A stretch of 64,000 nt of DNA, taken from assembly GCF_013342145.1 (NCBI RefSeq), contig NZ_JABUQZ010000001.1, positions 1,426,001 through 1,490,000 on the forward strand, written 5' to 3'. The position numbers and the translations under genes are program-made. The notes under the pieces are model-generated. The model saw only the letters and a list, made by a program, of their open reading frames with translations. It made no database searches and was not told the origin of the DNA. Of the stretch, positions 9,617-18,542 are shown piece by piece. This stretch comes from Haloterrigena gelatinilytica. Lineage in GTDB: Archaea > Halobacteriota > Halobacteria > Halobacteriales > Natrialbaceae. Position 1 is the first letter of the stretch. Each line of letters opens with the position of its first letter.

Positions 9617-9844
9617 TTAGAAGACGTACTCGTCGTCGTGACCCATCATACCGTCGTCTTCGAGGCCGGTTCCACCGCTCGTCCCCTCTTCCTCGTCCAT
9701 CGGTCCGCTGGTCTTGTAGGCTTTGATCCCCGTCGAGAGGAGGTCTTCGATCGCCTCCTCGCGGTTGACGAACTCGCCGCGCTCGACCATCTGGGCGATC
9801 TGCATCTCGAGGTGTTCCGGGATGGTGATCTCTACTTTCGGCAT
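9617..9844 (-). CDS. ribbon-helix-helix (CopG/Arc-type) DNA-binding protein
   Basis: A 75-residue protein. The first 45 residues fit the RHH fold: a strand (KVEITIPEHL), then helix-turn-helix-like segments (EMQIAQMVERGEFVNREEAIEDLLSTGI). RHH proteins dimerise and place paired strands in the major groove. The remaining 30 residues are an acidic, Gly/Met-rich tail ending HDDEYVF. A TATA-like element (about 9866-9874 on the reverse strand) sits about 27 bp before the start. No antitoxin partner is apparent nearby, so I read it as a small stand-alone regulator. Confidence 0.8.
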   Translation of the reverse strand: MPKVEITIPEHLEMQIAQMVERGEFVNREEAIEDLLSTGIKAYKTSGPMDEEEGTSGGTGLEDDGMMGHDDEYVF

Positions 9845-10148
9845 CTGATTCGGCTTTCGGCGAGGGGGTATTTAGGTCTGACGGGGACACTACACGCCGC
9901 GGATCGTCCCCGATCGTCGCACGCGGCGCCGACCGCGAATTGGCGCTACCGCTCGCGGATCGAGGGTCGGTCGCTTCGAGTTCGCTGCGGGCGGTCTCGA
10001 GTCGGGAGAGCAGCTATCTCGGCGCGACCGACCACTCCGCGAGCCGTCGGATCGATGGTCGCTAGTACCCGTCTAGAAAGGACCGCTGACGGCGACGCAG
10101 CGATCGAATCGCGATCGTAACCGCGGGTATCGGTCGCGTTCGATGCCG
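9845..10148. other. intergenic region, 304 bp
   Basis: It holds the promoter of the ribbon-helix-helix gene at its left end (TATA-like block near 9870). I see no coding frame with haloarchaeal composition, no repeat and no clear hairpin in the rest. Confidence 0.5.
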
Positions 10149-10448
10149 TTACCGGTTGCCCATCATGGAGTCGAACGCGTTCTTCAGCGTCGTCCCCGGC
10201 TGGGTGATCGACTGGAGCTGGTTGAGCATCTTCCGCTGGTTGAAGTAGCTCGCGAACGCGAGGATGGTCGGCGGCCAGAGCCCGATGAACGTACCCAACT
10301 CTCGCTCGCCTCGAAGGAAGAAGTAGTACAGCGAGAGGCCGACGGATGCGGCCGACGCGACGAACGCGGGACCCATGGCTTCTTCGCCGACTTGTTCCGC
10401 TGACTGTTCGGTGACTTCTCGTTCGGCTATCTGCTGTCTACTTGCCAT
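10149..10448 (-). CDS. small two-TM membrane protein (99 aa), haloarchaeal conserved
   Basis: A 99-residue protein with a short polar N-terminus (MASRQQIAEREVTEQSAEQV), a first hydrophobic segment (MGPAFVASAASVGLSLYYFF), a short charged loop (LRGERELG) and a second (TFIGLWPPTILAFASYF). It ends in an amphipathic basic tail. ATG 10448 is chosen since the longer in-frame extension is not conserved-looking. No enzyme motif is present and no function can be assigned. Confidence 0.65.
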   Translation of the reverse strand: MASRQQIAEREVTEQSAEQVGEEAMGPAFVASAASVGLSLYYFFLRGERELGTFIGLWPPTILAFASYFNQRKMLNQLQSITQPGTTLKNAFDSMMGNR

Positions 10449-10704
10449 ACAGGTAAGCGTGGTCGAGACTGTACTAAGGGATGGCGAGGGTTTCGAGAGG
10501 AAGCCCCTGAATTGTGATGTCGGACCGACTGTTACAGTTCGTTTCATCCCCGCCACCGGCCCGGAAATACGAGCTTACGTGTCGACGATCGTTTCATTCG
10601 AGCGGTGTGTCTCGGTCACACGCGACACGTCGATGGATGGGTTATCGGCTCAGTCCGTCCGCTGGAGGCGTCACATCTACCCGTGTCGGGACGTACGCAC
10701 GCGT

Positions 10705-11310
10705 ATGACCAACGACGACGCGACCGACGTTACGGAACTCTACCGCGAGTTCGGCGACGAGCGGCTGCCGCCCGGGCAGCGGGAGACTTCAGCGTTTCCG
10801 GTGCTCTCGAAGAGCGGGACGCCCGACTGGGATCCAGAGACGTGGGAGTTCACCGTCACCGGCGCCGTCGACGAGGAACTCTCGCTCTCGTGGGACGAGT
10901 TCCGCGACCTGCCGAGCGAGACCCAACAGCAGGACTTCCACTGCGTCACCGGCTGGAGCAAGTTCGACTGTCAGTTCACGGGCGTTTCCTTCACAGAGAT
11001 CGCCGAGCGCGCGGGAATGCACGACGACGTGGTCCACGTGATGTTCTCCGCGCTCGACGGCTACACCACCGATCTCCCCCTCGAGGACTGCATGCGCGAG
11101 GAGGTCCTGTTCGCGTGGGCCTACGACGGCGAGCCCCTCCCCGAGGACCACGGCGGTCCGCTGCGGGTCGTCACGCCCCACAAGTACGCCTACAAGGGGG
11201 CGAAGTGGGTCGACGGCGTCGAATTCCTCACCGAGCCCCAGCGAGGCTACTGGGAGAAACGCGGCTACTCGGAGACGGCGAATCCGTGGGAAGAAGAACG
11301 GTACAGCTAG
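10705..11310 (+). CDS. YuiH/sulfite-oxidase-type molybdopterin-dependent oxidoreductase
   Basis: A 201-residue soluble protein of the sulfite oxidase/MsrP (YedY) superfamily. Visible landmarks are WEFTVTGAVDEELSLSWDEF, typical of the start of the molybdopterin domain; FHCVTGWSKFDCQFTGV, with the cysteine that ligates molybdenum in this family; and the C-terminal RVVTPHKYAYKGAKWVDGVEF. It lacks a heme domain, a C-terminal dimerisation domain and a Tat signal, so it resembles the short cytoplasmic YuiH-like branch. The physiological substrate is not known. It stands alone, divergent from the two-TM gene; no partner such as MsrQ is next to it. Confidence 0.88.
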   Translation: MTNDDATDVTELYREFGDERLPPGQRETSAFPVLSKSGTPDWDPETWEFTVTGAVDEELSLSWDEFRDLPSETQQQDFHCVTGWSKFDCQFTGVSFTEIAERAGMHDDVVHVMFSALDGYTTDLPLEDCMREEVLFAWAYDGEPLPEDHGGPLRVVTPHKYAYKGAKWVDGVEFLTEPQRGYWEKRGYSETANPWEEERYS

Positions 11311-11395
11311 GCGCGAGCGGGGATCGATAGCGGGGAGCGCGGGCCGGCGCCCGGGATAGTTAGGCTGAAGGCGCGGCGGTCCCGAACTGCGTTCG

Positions 11396-12751
11396 ATGGA
11401 TCGATCGTCGGGTGAGCGTCGGCTCGCGAGTGATTCCGACTCGCTGCTAAGCGCCGACGCGACCCCCCTCGTCAGCGCCAGCCGGAAACTCGAGGACGTG
11501 TCGTTCGGCGCGGTCGTCGACGCCGACGACGAGTCGCGAGTGCTCTGGTCGACGCCCGACGGACTGGAGATCGTCGGCCGAGGCGTCGCCGCTCGCCTCA
11601 CGGCCGACGGAACCGAGCGGTTCGACCGACTCCGGGCCCGCGCGAACCGGGCGTTCGACGACCTCGAACACGACGGCCCGCGCGTCGCCCGACCACGAGC
11701 CTTCGGCGGCCTCTCCTTTCACGACGGCCACGAGCCGACGCTGCCGTGGACCGGATTTCGGGCGGGCGAGTTCGTCGTCCCGCAGGTACTGGTCGTCCGG
11801 AGCGACGCGGACACCTGGCTGACGACCGTCGCGTCGGACCACGAGACGGCGGCGGACCGACTCGAGCGCTGGACCGACCGGCTCCGGGAGCTGCCGTCGA
11901 TGCGACCGAGCGGCGACGGCCCCGGCGTCGAATCGACCCGGAGAACCACGTCGCGCGCGGACTGGACCGCCCAGGTCGAGACCGCCCTCGAGCGGATCGA
12001 ACGGGGCGAACTCACCAAGGTCGTCCTCGCGCAGGCGCTGTCGGTCGACCTCGAGGGACCGGTCGACGTCCCCGAAACGCTCGAGCGGCTGCGCCGCCGG
12101 TACCCGAACTGTTACCGGTTCCTGGTCGGCCGCGAAGACGGCGGCACGTTCTTCGGCGCGCCGCCGGAACGGCTCGTCGCCAAGCGCGGCGACCGCGTCG
12201 AGACGGAGGCGCTCGCGGGGTCGGTCCCCCGCGGCGAAACCCCCGAAGCCGACCGGGCCTACGCCGACGAGATGCGCGACAGCGAGAAGTTCCAGCGCGA
12301 ACACGGCCTCGTCGCCGACGCGATCCGCGAGCAACTCGAGCCGCTCGCGAGCGACCTGACGATCGACGAGCGGACGATCAGGCGGCTGGCGAACATTCAA
12401 CACCTGCAGACGCCGATCGAAGCGACTCTCGAGGGCGATCGCCACGTCCTCGAGATCGTCGAGGCGCTGCACCCGACGCCCGCCGTCGGCGGCGTGCCGC
12501 CCGCGGCGGCCTGGGAGACGATCCGCGACGCCGAGACGTTCGATCGCGGCTGGTACGCGGCGCCCATCGGCTGGTTCGACGCTGCCGGCGACGGCGAGTT
12601 CGCGGTCGGCCTCCGCTCGGGGATCGCGACCGACGAGACGGTCACGCTCTTCGCGGGCAGCGGCATCGTCGCCGACAGCGACCCCGCCGAAGAGTGGGAG
12701 GAGGTACAGCTGAAGTTTCGACCGATCCTCGACGAACTGGACGACCGATGA
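11396..12751 (+). CDS. menF: isochorismate synthase
   Basis: A 451-residue chorismate-binding enzyme making isochorismate from chorismate, the first step of the menaquinone branch. Family motifs are clear: GELTKVVLAQAL, FFGAPPERLV, ETEALAGSVPRGETPEAD, SEKFQREHGLVADAI, IQHLQTPIEATL, LHPTPAVGGVP and WYAAPIGWFDA. The C-terminal 260 residues form the chorismate-binding domain. The stop overlaps the menD start by four bases (ATGA), so the two are coupled. The start follows a short 85-bp spacer after the oxidoreductase gene, with a weak TATA-like GATAGTTAG near 11355. Confidence 0.95.
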   Translation: MDRSSGERRLASDSDSLLSADATPLVSASRKLEDVSFGAVVDADDESRVLWSTPDGLEIVGRGVAARLTADGTERFDRLRARANRAFDDLEHDGPRVARPRAFGGLSFHDGHEPTLPWTGFRAGEFVVPQVLVVRSDADTWLTTVASDHETAADRLERWTDRLRELPSMRPSGDGPGVESTRRTTSRADWTAQVETALERIERGELTKVVLAQALSVDLEGPVDVPETLERLRRRYPNCYRFLVGREDGGTFFGAPPERLVAKRGDRVETEALAGSVPRGETPEADRAYADEMRDSEKFQREHGLVADAIREQLEPLASDLTIDERTIRRLANIQHLQTPIEATLEGDRHVLEIVEALHPTPAVGGVPPAAAWETIRDAETFDRGWYAAPIGWFDAAGDGEFAVGLRSGIATDETVTLFAGSGIVADSDPAEEWEEVQLKFRPILDELDDR

Positions 12752-14550
12752 GCGCACCGAACCGCGCGACGCTGTGGGGCCGCGTGTTGGTCGACGAACT
12801 CGCCAAGGGCGGCCTCGAGGCGGTCTGCATCGCCCCCGGCAGCCGGTCGACGCCGCTGACGGTCGCCTTCGCCGCACACGAGGAGATCGACGTCTACTCC
12901 CACCTCGACGAGCGCTCGGCGGCCTACTTCGCGCTCGGCCGGGCGCGCCGGACCGGCGAGCCGACGGCGATCGTTTCTACCTCCGGGACGGCGACCGCGA
13001 ACTTTCACCCGGCCGTGATGGAGGCCGACCAGGCCCGCGTCCCGCTGCTCGTGCTCACGGCGGACCGCCCGCACGAACTCCGCGACAGCGGCGCGAATCA
13101 GACCGTCGATCAGGTCGAACTCTACGGCGACGCGGTCCGCTGGGACGCCGAACTCCCCGATCCCGAGGCGGACGAGCGCAAGGTGCGGAGCCTCCGAACG
13201 ACCGCCGCCCGGGCGCTGTCCGAGACCGGCGGCGTCGATCCCGGTCCCGTCCACCTGAACTGTCCGTTCCGCAAGCCCCTCGAGCCGATCGAAGTCCCCG
13301 ACGCCGTCCCCGACGCGTTCGCGGAGACGTCCGCCGGACGCGGACGCGACGGCGCGTTCGTCGACACCGAGTTGGGAACGCGATCGCTCGCGGACGCGCA
13401 GTACGAGAAACTCGTCCGCGCACTCGAGGACGCCGACCGGCCGCTGATCGTCGCGGGACCGGCGGATCCCGCCGATCTGTCCGCGCTCGATCCCGACCGC
13501 GTCGCCACCGTCGCCGAGCGCGTCGGCGCGCCGATCCTCGCGGATCCGCTCTCGAACCTGCGGTTCGGCCCGCACGTCGACCGGGAGTCCGTGACGGGGC
13601 CGGTGTACGGCGGTTACGACGCCTACATCGACCTGCTGCCGGCACCCGACGTCGTCGTGCGGTTCGGCGCGTCGCCGACCTCGAAACCCCTGCGGAACGC
13701 GCTGCGGGATTCGGACGCCCGTCAGTTCCTGATCGACCCCGCGGGCGACTGGCGCGAGGCGACGTTCACCGCGACGGATCTGCTGGCCGCGTCGCCGGGG
13801 CCCGTCTTCGAGGGGCTGTGCGAGCGCCTCGAGGCCGACGACGTGGCGCAGCCAGAATCCGAAAACGGGTGGCTGGCCGCCTTCGCCGACGCGGAGCGTC
13901 GCCACTGGGCGGTTCGCGACGCGGCCCTCGAGTCGGCGCCCCTCGAGTCCGAGCCGTTCGAAGGGGCCGTTCTCGCCGACGTCTTCGAGGCCGCGCCCGA
14001 TCCGGCGACGATTTTCGTGTCCAACAGCATGCCGATCCGGGACGCCGACCGGTTCGGCCGGCCCCGCGACGCCGACCTGACGGTGCTGGCGAACCGCGGC
14101 GCCAGCGGGATCGACGGGATCACGAGCGCGGCGCTCGGCGCCGGCAGCACGACCGACGAGCCGCTGGTGCTCGTCACCGGCGATCTGGCCTTCTACCACG
14201 ATTCCAACGGATTGCTCGCCGTCGACCGCTGTGGCGTCGACGCCACCATCGTCCTGCTGGACAACGACGGCGGCGGCATCTTCCACGAACTGCCGATCGA
14301 GGCGTTCGAGCCGCCCTTCACGGACCAGTTCAAGACGCCCCACGGCCTCGAGTTCGACGCGCTGGCCGACTTTTACGACCTCGCGTTCGAGCGCGTCGCC
14401 CCCGTCGACTTCGCGAGCGCGTATCGGCGGTCGCTCGAGTCCGAGGGGACGCAGGTGCTCGCCGTCGAATTCGACTCCGAGGCGAGCCACCGGCGGCGGG
14501 ACGCGCTCGCGGAGCGGATCCATGCGGAGCTTCGAGGGGAGGGCGAGTAG
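12748..14550 (+). CDS. menD: 2-succinyl-5-enolpyruvyl-6-hydroxy-3-cyclohexene-1-carboxylate synthase
   Basis: A 600-residue thiamine-diphosphate enzyme that adds the succinyl semialdehyde unit from 2-oxoglutarate to isochorismate. Seen: the N-terminal PYR domain (CIAPGSRSTPLTVAF, HLDERSAAYFALG with the catalytic-type Glu, STSGTATANFHPAVMEA, LTADRPHELRDSGANQT). The C-terminal PP domain carries a metal/ThDP motif around TGDLAFYHDSNGLLA and LLDNDGGGIFHELP (GDL...N pattern). Length is normal. Directly coupled to menF. Confidence 0.96.
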   Translation: MSAPNRATLWGRVLVDELAKGGLEAVCIAPGSRSTPLTVAFAAHEEIDVYSHLDERSAAYFALGRARRTGEPTAIVSTSGTATANFHPAVMEADQARVPLLVLTADRPHELRDSGANQTVDQVELYGDAVRWDAELPDPEADERKVRSLRTTAARALSETGGVDPGPVHLNCPFRKPLEPIEVPDAVPDAFAETSAGRGRDGAFVDTELGTRSLADAQYEKLVRALEDADRPLIVAGPADPADLSALDPDRVATVAERVGAPILADPLSNLRFGPHVDRESVTGPVYGGYDAYIDLLPAPDVVVRFGASPTSKPLRNALRDSDARQFLIDPAGDWREATFTATDLLAASPGPVFEGLCERLEADDVAQPESENGWLAAFADAERRHWAVRDAALESAPLESEPFEGAVLADVFEAAPDPATIFVSNSMPIRDADRFGRPRDADLTVLANRGASGIDGITSAALGAGSTTDEPLVLVTGDLAFYHDSNGLLAVDRCGVDATIVLLDNDGGGIFHELPIEAFEPPFTDQFKTPHGLEFDALADFYDLAFERVAPVDFASAYRRSLESEGTQVLAVEFDSEASHRRRDALAERIHAELRGEGE

Positions 14551-14570
14551 CGTCGTTATGACTGTTCTGG

Positions 14571-14758
14571 CGTGCGGTGGCGCGCGCTGTCCTGCGCCGA
14601 ACGGAGAGTGTGGCGCAGGTCGAAGCCGTGCGAGGTCTTCGTGAACGGAGTGAACGAAGGCGTGTCAGAACTCGTTCTGACAGTGGATGAGTGAGCGACT
14701 GCAAGGAGCGAACGAATCGGCTGGGGAGGACGTGGGCATCCCTTGCCACCAGCGTGAG
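14571..14758 (+). repeat. dispersed intergenic repeat, copy A
   Basis: This intergenic stretch shares several blocks with the inverted copy at 18634-18775, in the same order: a GTGC-R-GTGGCGCGCGCTG block at one end, a GAACGAATCGG-Y-TGGGGAGG block, and a TTGCCA-x-CAG block. The middle differs. Copy A also contains a perfect palindrome at 14663-14682. No transposase or open frame of normal composition lies inside. It looks like one member of a dispersed, non-coding haloarchaeal repeat family. The family identity is from memory and by eye. Confidence 0.55.
14663..14682. repeat. perfect inverted repeat, 9-bp arms with 2-bp centre
   Basis: The arms are TGTCAGAAC and GTTCTGACA, separated by TC. 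They lie within the intergenic repeat copy A, downstream of menD and convergent with the DnaJ-domain gene. The loop is too short for a stable RNA hairpin tip unless the inner pairs open, so a protein-binding site is as likely as a terminator. Confidence 0.5.
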
Positions 14759-14835
14759 CAGAACACGTTCCGTATTCCGTCTTGTTCGGCAAGTTTTGAT
14801 CGTCCTCGTCCAATACAGACGCCACTACCCGCTAT

Positions 14836-15894
14836 TCAAGGACGAAGCGCCCACCAGAGCGCGAGGGCGTAGCCGAAAGGGATCCAGACGAAGCCGAGCG
14901 CGACCAGCCCGGGCAGCGAGAACTGCGACACGGGGGCCAGCCACTCGATTCCGATCGGGAACAGGACGCTCCAGGAGCCGAACACTACTGCCGCCACCCG
15001 CGGTCTAGTGAGCAGGTAGCCCACGAGGCCGAGCGTGCAGGCGGCGACGACGGCCTTGACCGGCATCGAGAACACCGGCGTCAGCGCCGCCGCGACGAAC
15101 ACCGGATAGAGCAGCCAGCAACAGCCGATCGTCACCGCAGTCGAGTACTCGAGGGACTGGCCCTCCCACTCGAGGTCGACGTCATCCGTCCAGTCGTGGA
15201 CGGCGTACTGGAACTCCGAGGCCTCGGCGTCGCCGTCGGCTCCGGTAGCCGTCGCGGTCGACCCGCCGCGGGTCGAGGTCGCCGACGCCGTCGTCTCGTC
15301 GTCGAACGACAACCCGCCCGTCGCTCGCTGTCGGGCCCGCTGCTGGCGTCGCCGCTTGCGCTGTCGCGCGTGGTGGCTCTCGGTCCGCGCGCCGCGTTGG
15401 GATCCGGAGCGGTCCGAGTCGGTCCGACTCGAGCCGGCAGCGGTTCGGCTACTGCTGCGGTGCCGGCCGCTCTTCGATCCCGTGTTCGAGTTCGTCCGCT
15501 GCGTTGCTCTCGATCCCGTCGCGTTCGCGCTCGCATCGGTGCTCGAGTCGCCGGCCGTCGTCGCGCTTGCTGCGTTCGACGACGATGCGTTCGAGCCAGT
15601 CGCTGACGCGTTCGATCCGTCGGTCGACGCACTCGAGTCGTCCCCGGTCCCCCCAGCGGAGTGGTCGGCGAGACGGACGTAGGACTCGTGGCCCAAGCGG
15701 TCGTACCGGGCCCGCTCGGTGCCGTCGGTCAGCACCGACTTCGCCGTCGAGACGCGCGTGAACTGCTCGGCGGCGTCGGGCGCGTCGTTGTGGTCCGGAT
15801 GGGTCTCGAGGACGCGCTCGCGGTAGGCGGTTTGAATCTCCTCGCGAGTCGCGTCTGGCTCGACCTCGAGGACGTCGTAGTACGTCTCGCCCAT
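14836..15894 (-). CDS. membrane-anchored J-domain (DnaJ-like) protein
   Basis: A 352-residue protein. Residues 1-70 form a J domain (YYDVLEVEPDATREEIQTAYR, with the essential HPD in ETHPDHND), which stimulates the ATPase of an Hsp70 partner. A roughly 150-residue linker follows that is extremely rich in Ser, Thr, Ala, Asn and Gly, then Arg/Gln-rich. The last 120 residues contain about four hydrophobic helices (for example YSTAVTIGCCWLLYPVFVAA). There is no Gly/Phe or Cys-rich domain, so it is not a canonical DnaJ. The substrate site is probably at the inner membrane face. Confidence 0.85.
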   Translation of the reverse strand: MGETYYDVLEVEPDATREEIQTAYRERVLETHPDHNDAPDAAEQFTRVSTAKSVLTDGTERARYDRLGHESYVRLADHSAGGTGDDSSASTDGSNASATGSNASSSNAASATTAGDSSTDASANATGSRATQRTNSNTGSKSGRHRSSSRTAAGSSRTDSDRSGSQRGARTESHHARQRKRRRQQRARQRATGGLSFDDETTASATSTRGGSTATATGADGDAEASEFQYAVHDWTDDVDLEWEGQSLEYSTAVTIGCCWLLYPVFVAAALTPVFSMPVKAVVAACTLGLVGYLLTRPRVAAVVFGSWSVLFPIGIEWLAPVSQFSLPGLVALGFVWIPFGYALALWWALRP

Positions 15895-16342
15895 CGCCTT
15901 CGGTGTCGAACGGCCGGCTGAAAAATCAATCGGCTTAGGTGATCGGCGTCCGAGTCCGGATCGGAAACTGAAAGCGACGTCTCGGTGCGTCGTTTCTCAG
16001 ATCGATATATTGTATAGTGCTATATCAAATGGAGCGTTTGATCGAGACGGAGTATCACCTCTCTGGCGACGATATCGAACGCCTGGGCGTCTGAAAGCGT
16101 CGAACTTGGTTGACGGACGGCGAACCGTGCCGGTCTCGGATCCGGCACTCGATCGAAACGCGACTCGAGATCGGTGACCCGATCGCCTCGATCGCCGCCA
16201 GCGCTCTTCGAATCGGTATACGGCAATCAGACGTGACCGCTATACACTCGTCAGGACCAGTATGTTCCGAACAAGAGGTCATGAAATTCAATAATAGGTG
16301 TATTATAAGAAACTATGGCTGACACATCGACAGTGACGGGTG
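15895..16342. other. intergenic region, 448 bp, locally A/T-rich
   Basis: Next to the J-domain gene start, the DNA is A/T-rich at 16005-16030 (ATATATTGTATAGTGCTATAT), which resembles a promoter. A 21-codon open frame follows (16029-16094, MERLIETEYHLSGDDIERLGV), possibly a relic of a longer gene; I do not call it a gene. The first copy of a 54-bp direct repeat (16280-16333) ends the region and contains the presumed promoter of the beta-helix gene. Confidence 0.5.
16280..16333 (+). repeat. 54-bp direct repeat, copy 1 (promoter-proximal)
   Basis: Identical by eye over 54 bases to 16446-16499. It begins CATGAAATTCAATAAT and ends ACATCGACAG. It contains a TATA-like TATTATAAG about 30 bp ahead of the Tat-signal start codon at 16343, so this copy probably carries the native promoter of the broken beta-helix gene. 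Confidence 0.85.
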
Positions 16343-17511
16343 ATGTCCAACGACACCAACGCCACCAGCGGCCAGCGGTTCGGACAGTCGACGCGACGGA
16401 CGTTCCTCGGCGGCCTCGGAGCGACCGCCGGAATCGGCGCGTTGACATGAAATTCAATAATAGGTGTATTATAAGAAACTATGGCTGACACATCGACAGA
16501 CATATCGACGAACTCGACTCGAGCGGCGGCACCGTCGTCGCGGGCGGCGGCGACTTCCGCTTTGGCGGTCCGGCCACGATCGGTGACGACACCGCGCTGG
16601 TCGGCCAGCAGGGAACGCGGCTCGTCGTCGCCGGCGGAGAAGACGGCGCGACGAGCGACGAACCGTCGGGCCACGACCTGATCCGCGCCCGCGGCGACGA
16701 CGTGACGATCGCCAATATCGAGTTCGACGCGAACGGAACGCAACTCGACAACCACGCGATTCAGGCCGACGGCTGCGACGGTCTGCTGGTGGCGAACAAC
16801 CGCACCGTCGACGGCTTCCAGATGGCGATCTCGTTTTCGCGGTGTACGAACGCACAGCTCGTCGGCAACGAGGTGCTCGACCCCAACTGGTACGGGATCA
16901 CCGCCCGGGCCGCTGACGACGAGCTGGACCTGCGTCGCTCCGAGAACGTCGTCGTCGCGCGCAACTACGTCGCCGGCGTGACCTACAACAACATCGCGAC
17001 CTACAACGTCAGCAACTTCACCGTCTACGGCAACGTCGTCGAGGACGGCGGCCACAGCCTCATCGCCTGCTCGCCCGCCCAGCAGGGCGCGATCGTCGGG
17101 AACGTCTGCCGGAATCTCGAGGAGTATGCCCCCGACCCCGGCGGCGAGGCGGGCATCGAGATCGAGTACAAGGAGACCCACGTCCGCGAAGAGATCGCCG
17201 ACACCCCGCTGGCGCGCTCTTTCGATATCACCATTTCGGGCAATCAGGTCGATAACTGTCCGGTCGGGATCCTCGCTCGGACGGTCCCCGCCGACAGCGA
17301 CAACGAGGCCGCCCGCGAGACGGAGCGTCCCTACAGCTTCACCGTGACCGGGAACGCGATCAGCGACGCCGCGGACGCCGGCATCCGGATCCGCTCCGGC
17401 GAGGCGGGCGTCGTCGCGACGAATACCGTTCGAAACAGTCCCGCGCCGCTCGAGATCGACGAGACCTACGCCGTCGATATTCAGCGGGGACTGAACGCGA
17501 CTCGAGAGTGA
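16343..17511 (+). pseudogene. Tat-exported right-handed beta-helix protein, disrupted
   Basis: The N-terminal part (ATG 16343) encodes a good Tat signal, with STRRTFLGGLGATAGIGALT, and then stops at 16448-16450 inside the second copy of a 54-bp repeat. The body of the protein resumes in a different frame after the repeat (from about 16489: HIDELDSSGGTVVAGGGDF...). It runs to 17511, with repeating strand-turn units such as VTIANIEFDANG, LLVANNRTVDGF, CTNAQLVGNEVL, NVVVARNYVAGV and FTVYGNVVEDGG, typical of parallel beta-helix/pectate-lyase-like folds. In between, the frame is shifted and a stop (16486-16488) is present, and the segment joining signal and helix domain appears lost. An internal GTG at 16702 could start a signal-less fragment. 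Either a recent rearrangement or an assembly error. Confidence 0.75.
16446..16499 (+). repeat. 54-bp direct repeat, copy 2 (intragenic)
   Basis: The second exact copy of the 54-bp sequence, starting 166 bp after the first. It sits inside the reading frame of the beta-helix gene directly after its Tat signal, bringing an in-frame stop and a frame change. The DNA flanking the two copies is not duplicated, so it is not a simple tandem duplication. Confidence 0.85.
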
Positions 17512-17648
17512 CCTGATTCGGATCGCCCGAACGAAACAACGGCTCGAACGCAGCGGACCGGCTGCTCGGACGGCGCATCGAGACCGCGCTCGAGGGACTC
17601 GAGCGCGACGCGAACCTATTTCACGGGCCGCGGACCAACGTCGAGCCA

Positions 17649-18542
17649 ATGGTTTCGGAACTGTTCGACCCCGAGCGCTGGGAGCCGGTCGCGGAGCTGA
17701 ACGACGAGTTCAGCGATATCACCTACCACCGGGCGGTCGACTCCGGCACGGTCCGGATCGCATTCGACCGGCCCGACGTGCGCAACGCCTTCCGGCCGGG
17801 GACCGTCGACGAACTGTACGATGCCCTGGACCACGCCAAACGCCAGACCGACGTCGGCTGCATCCTGCTGACCGGCAACGGCCCCTCCTCGAAGGACGGC
17901 GGCTGGGCGTTCTGTTCGGGCGGCGACCAGACCATCCGCGGCGAGGACGGCTACCAGTACGAAGGGGATGAAGAACGAGCCTCGGAGCAGGGACGGCTGC
18001 ACATCCTCGAGGTCCAGCGTCTCATTCGTCACATCCCGAAGGTGGTCGTAGCCGTCGTCCCGGGGTGGGCCGTCGGCGGCGGCCACTCGCTGCACGTCGT
18101 CTGCGACCTCACGCTCGCGAGCGAGGAGCACGCGAAGTTCCTCCAGACCGATCCCGACGTGGCGAGCTACGACGCCGGCTTCGGCTCGGCCTACCTCGCG
18201 AAACAGATCGGCCAGAAGAAAGCGCGCGAGGTGTTCTTCCTCGGAAAGACCTACGACGCCGACGAGGCCGCGGAGATGGGCATGGTCAACGAAGCGGTCC
18301 CCCACGACGAGCTCGAGGAGACCGCCCTCGAGTGGGGCGAGCGCATCAATTCCAAGAGCCCGACGGCGATGCGGATGCTCAAGTACGCCTTCAACATGAC
18401 CGACGACGGCATGATCGGCCAGCAGGTCTTCGCCGGCGAGGCGACGCGGCTGGGCTACATGACCGACGAGGCGAAGGAGGGTCGAGACGCCTTCGTCGAG
18501 GGCCGCGACCCCGATTTCGACGACTTCCCGTGGCACTACTGA
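17649..18542 (+). CDS. menB: 1,4-dihydroxy-2-naphthoyl-CoA synthase
   Basis: A 297-residue crotonase-fold enzyme that closes the naphthoquinone ring from O-succinylbenzoyl-CoA. Seen: ITYHRAVDSGTVRIAFDRPDVRNAFRP, the oxyanion-hole region FCSGGDQTIRGEDGYQY (MenB-specific SGGDQ), VVPGWAVGGGHSLHVVCDLTLAS, and the MenB C-terminus EGRDPDFDDFPWHY. Length is typical. It lies between two groups of other men genes but is transcribed alone after the disrupted beta-helix gene. Confidence 0.97.
   Translation: MVSELFDPERWEPVAELNDEFSDITYHRAVDSGTVRIAFDRPDVRNAFRPGTVDELYDALDHAKRQTDVGCILLTGNGPSSKDGGWAFCSGGDQTIRGEDGYQYEGDEERASEQGRLHILEVQRLIRHIPKVVVAVVPGWAVGGGHSLHVVCDLTLASEEHAKFLQTDPDVASYDAGFGSAYLAKQIGQKKAREVFFLGKTYDADEAAEMGMVNEAVPHDELEETALEWGERINSKSPTAMRMLKYAFNMTDDGMIGQQVFAGEATRLGYMTDEAKEGRDAFVEGRDPDFDDFPWHY

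Noticed and set aside
9617-9844. Antitoxin of a toxin-antitoxin pair (RHH protein)
   Set aside because: No small toxin-like gene is adjacent; neighbours are a single-TM protein and a distant two-TM protein.
16029-16094. A 21-codon frame after an A/T-rich promoter-like stretch
   Set aside because: Too short to support as a gene; could be the relic of a longer one.
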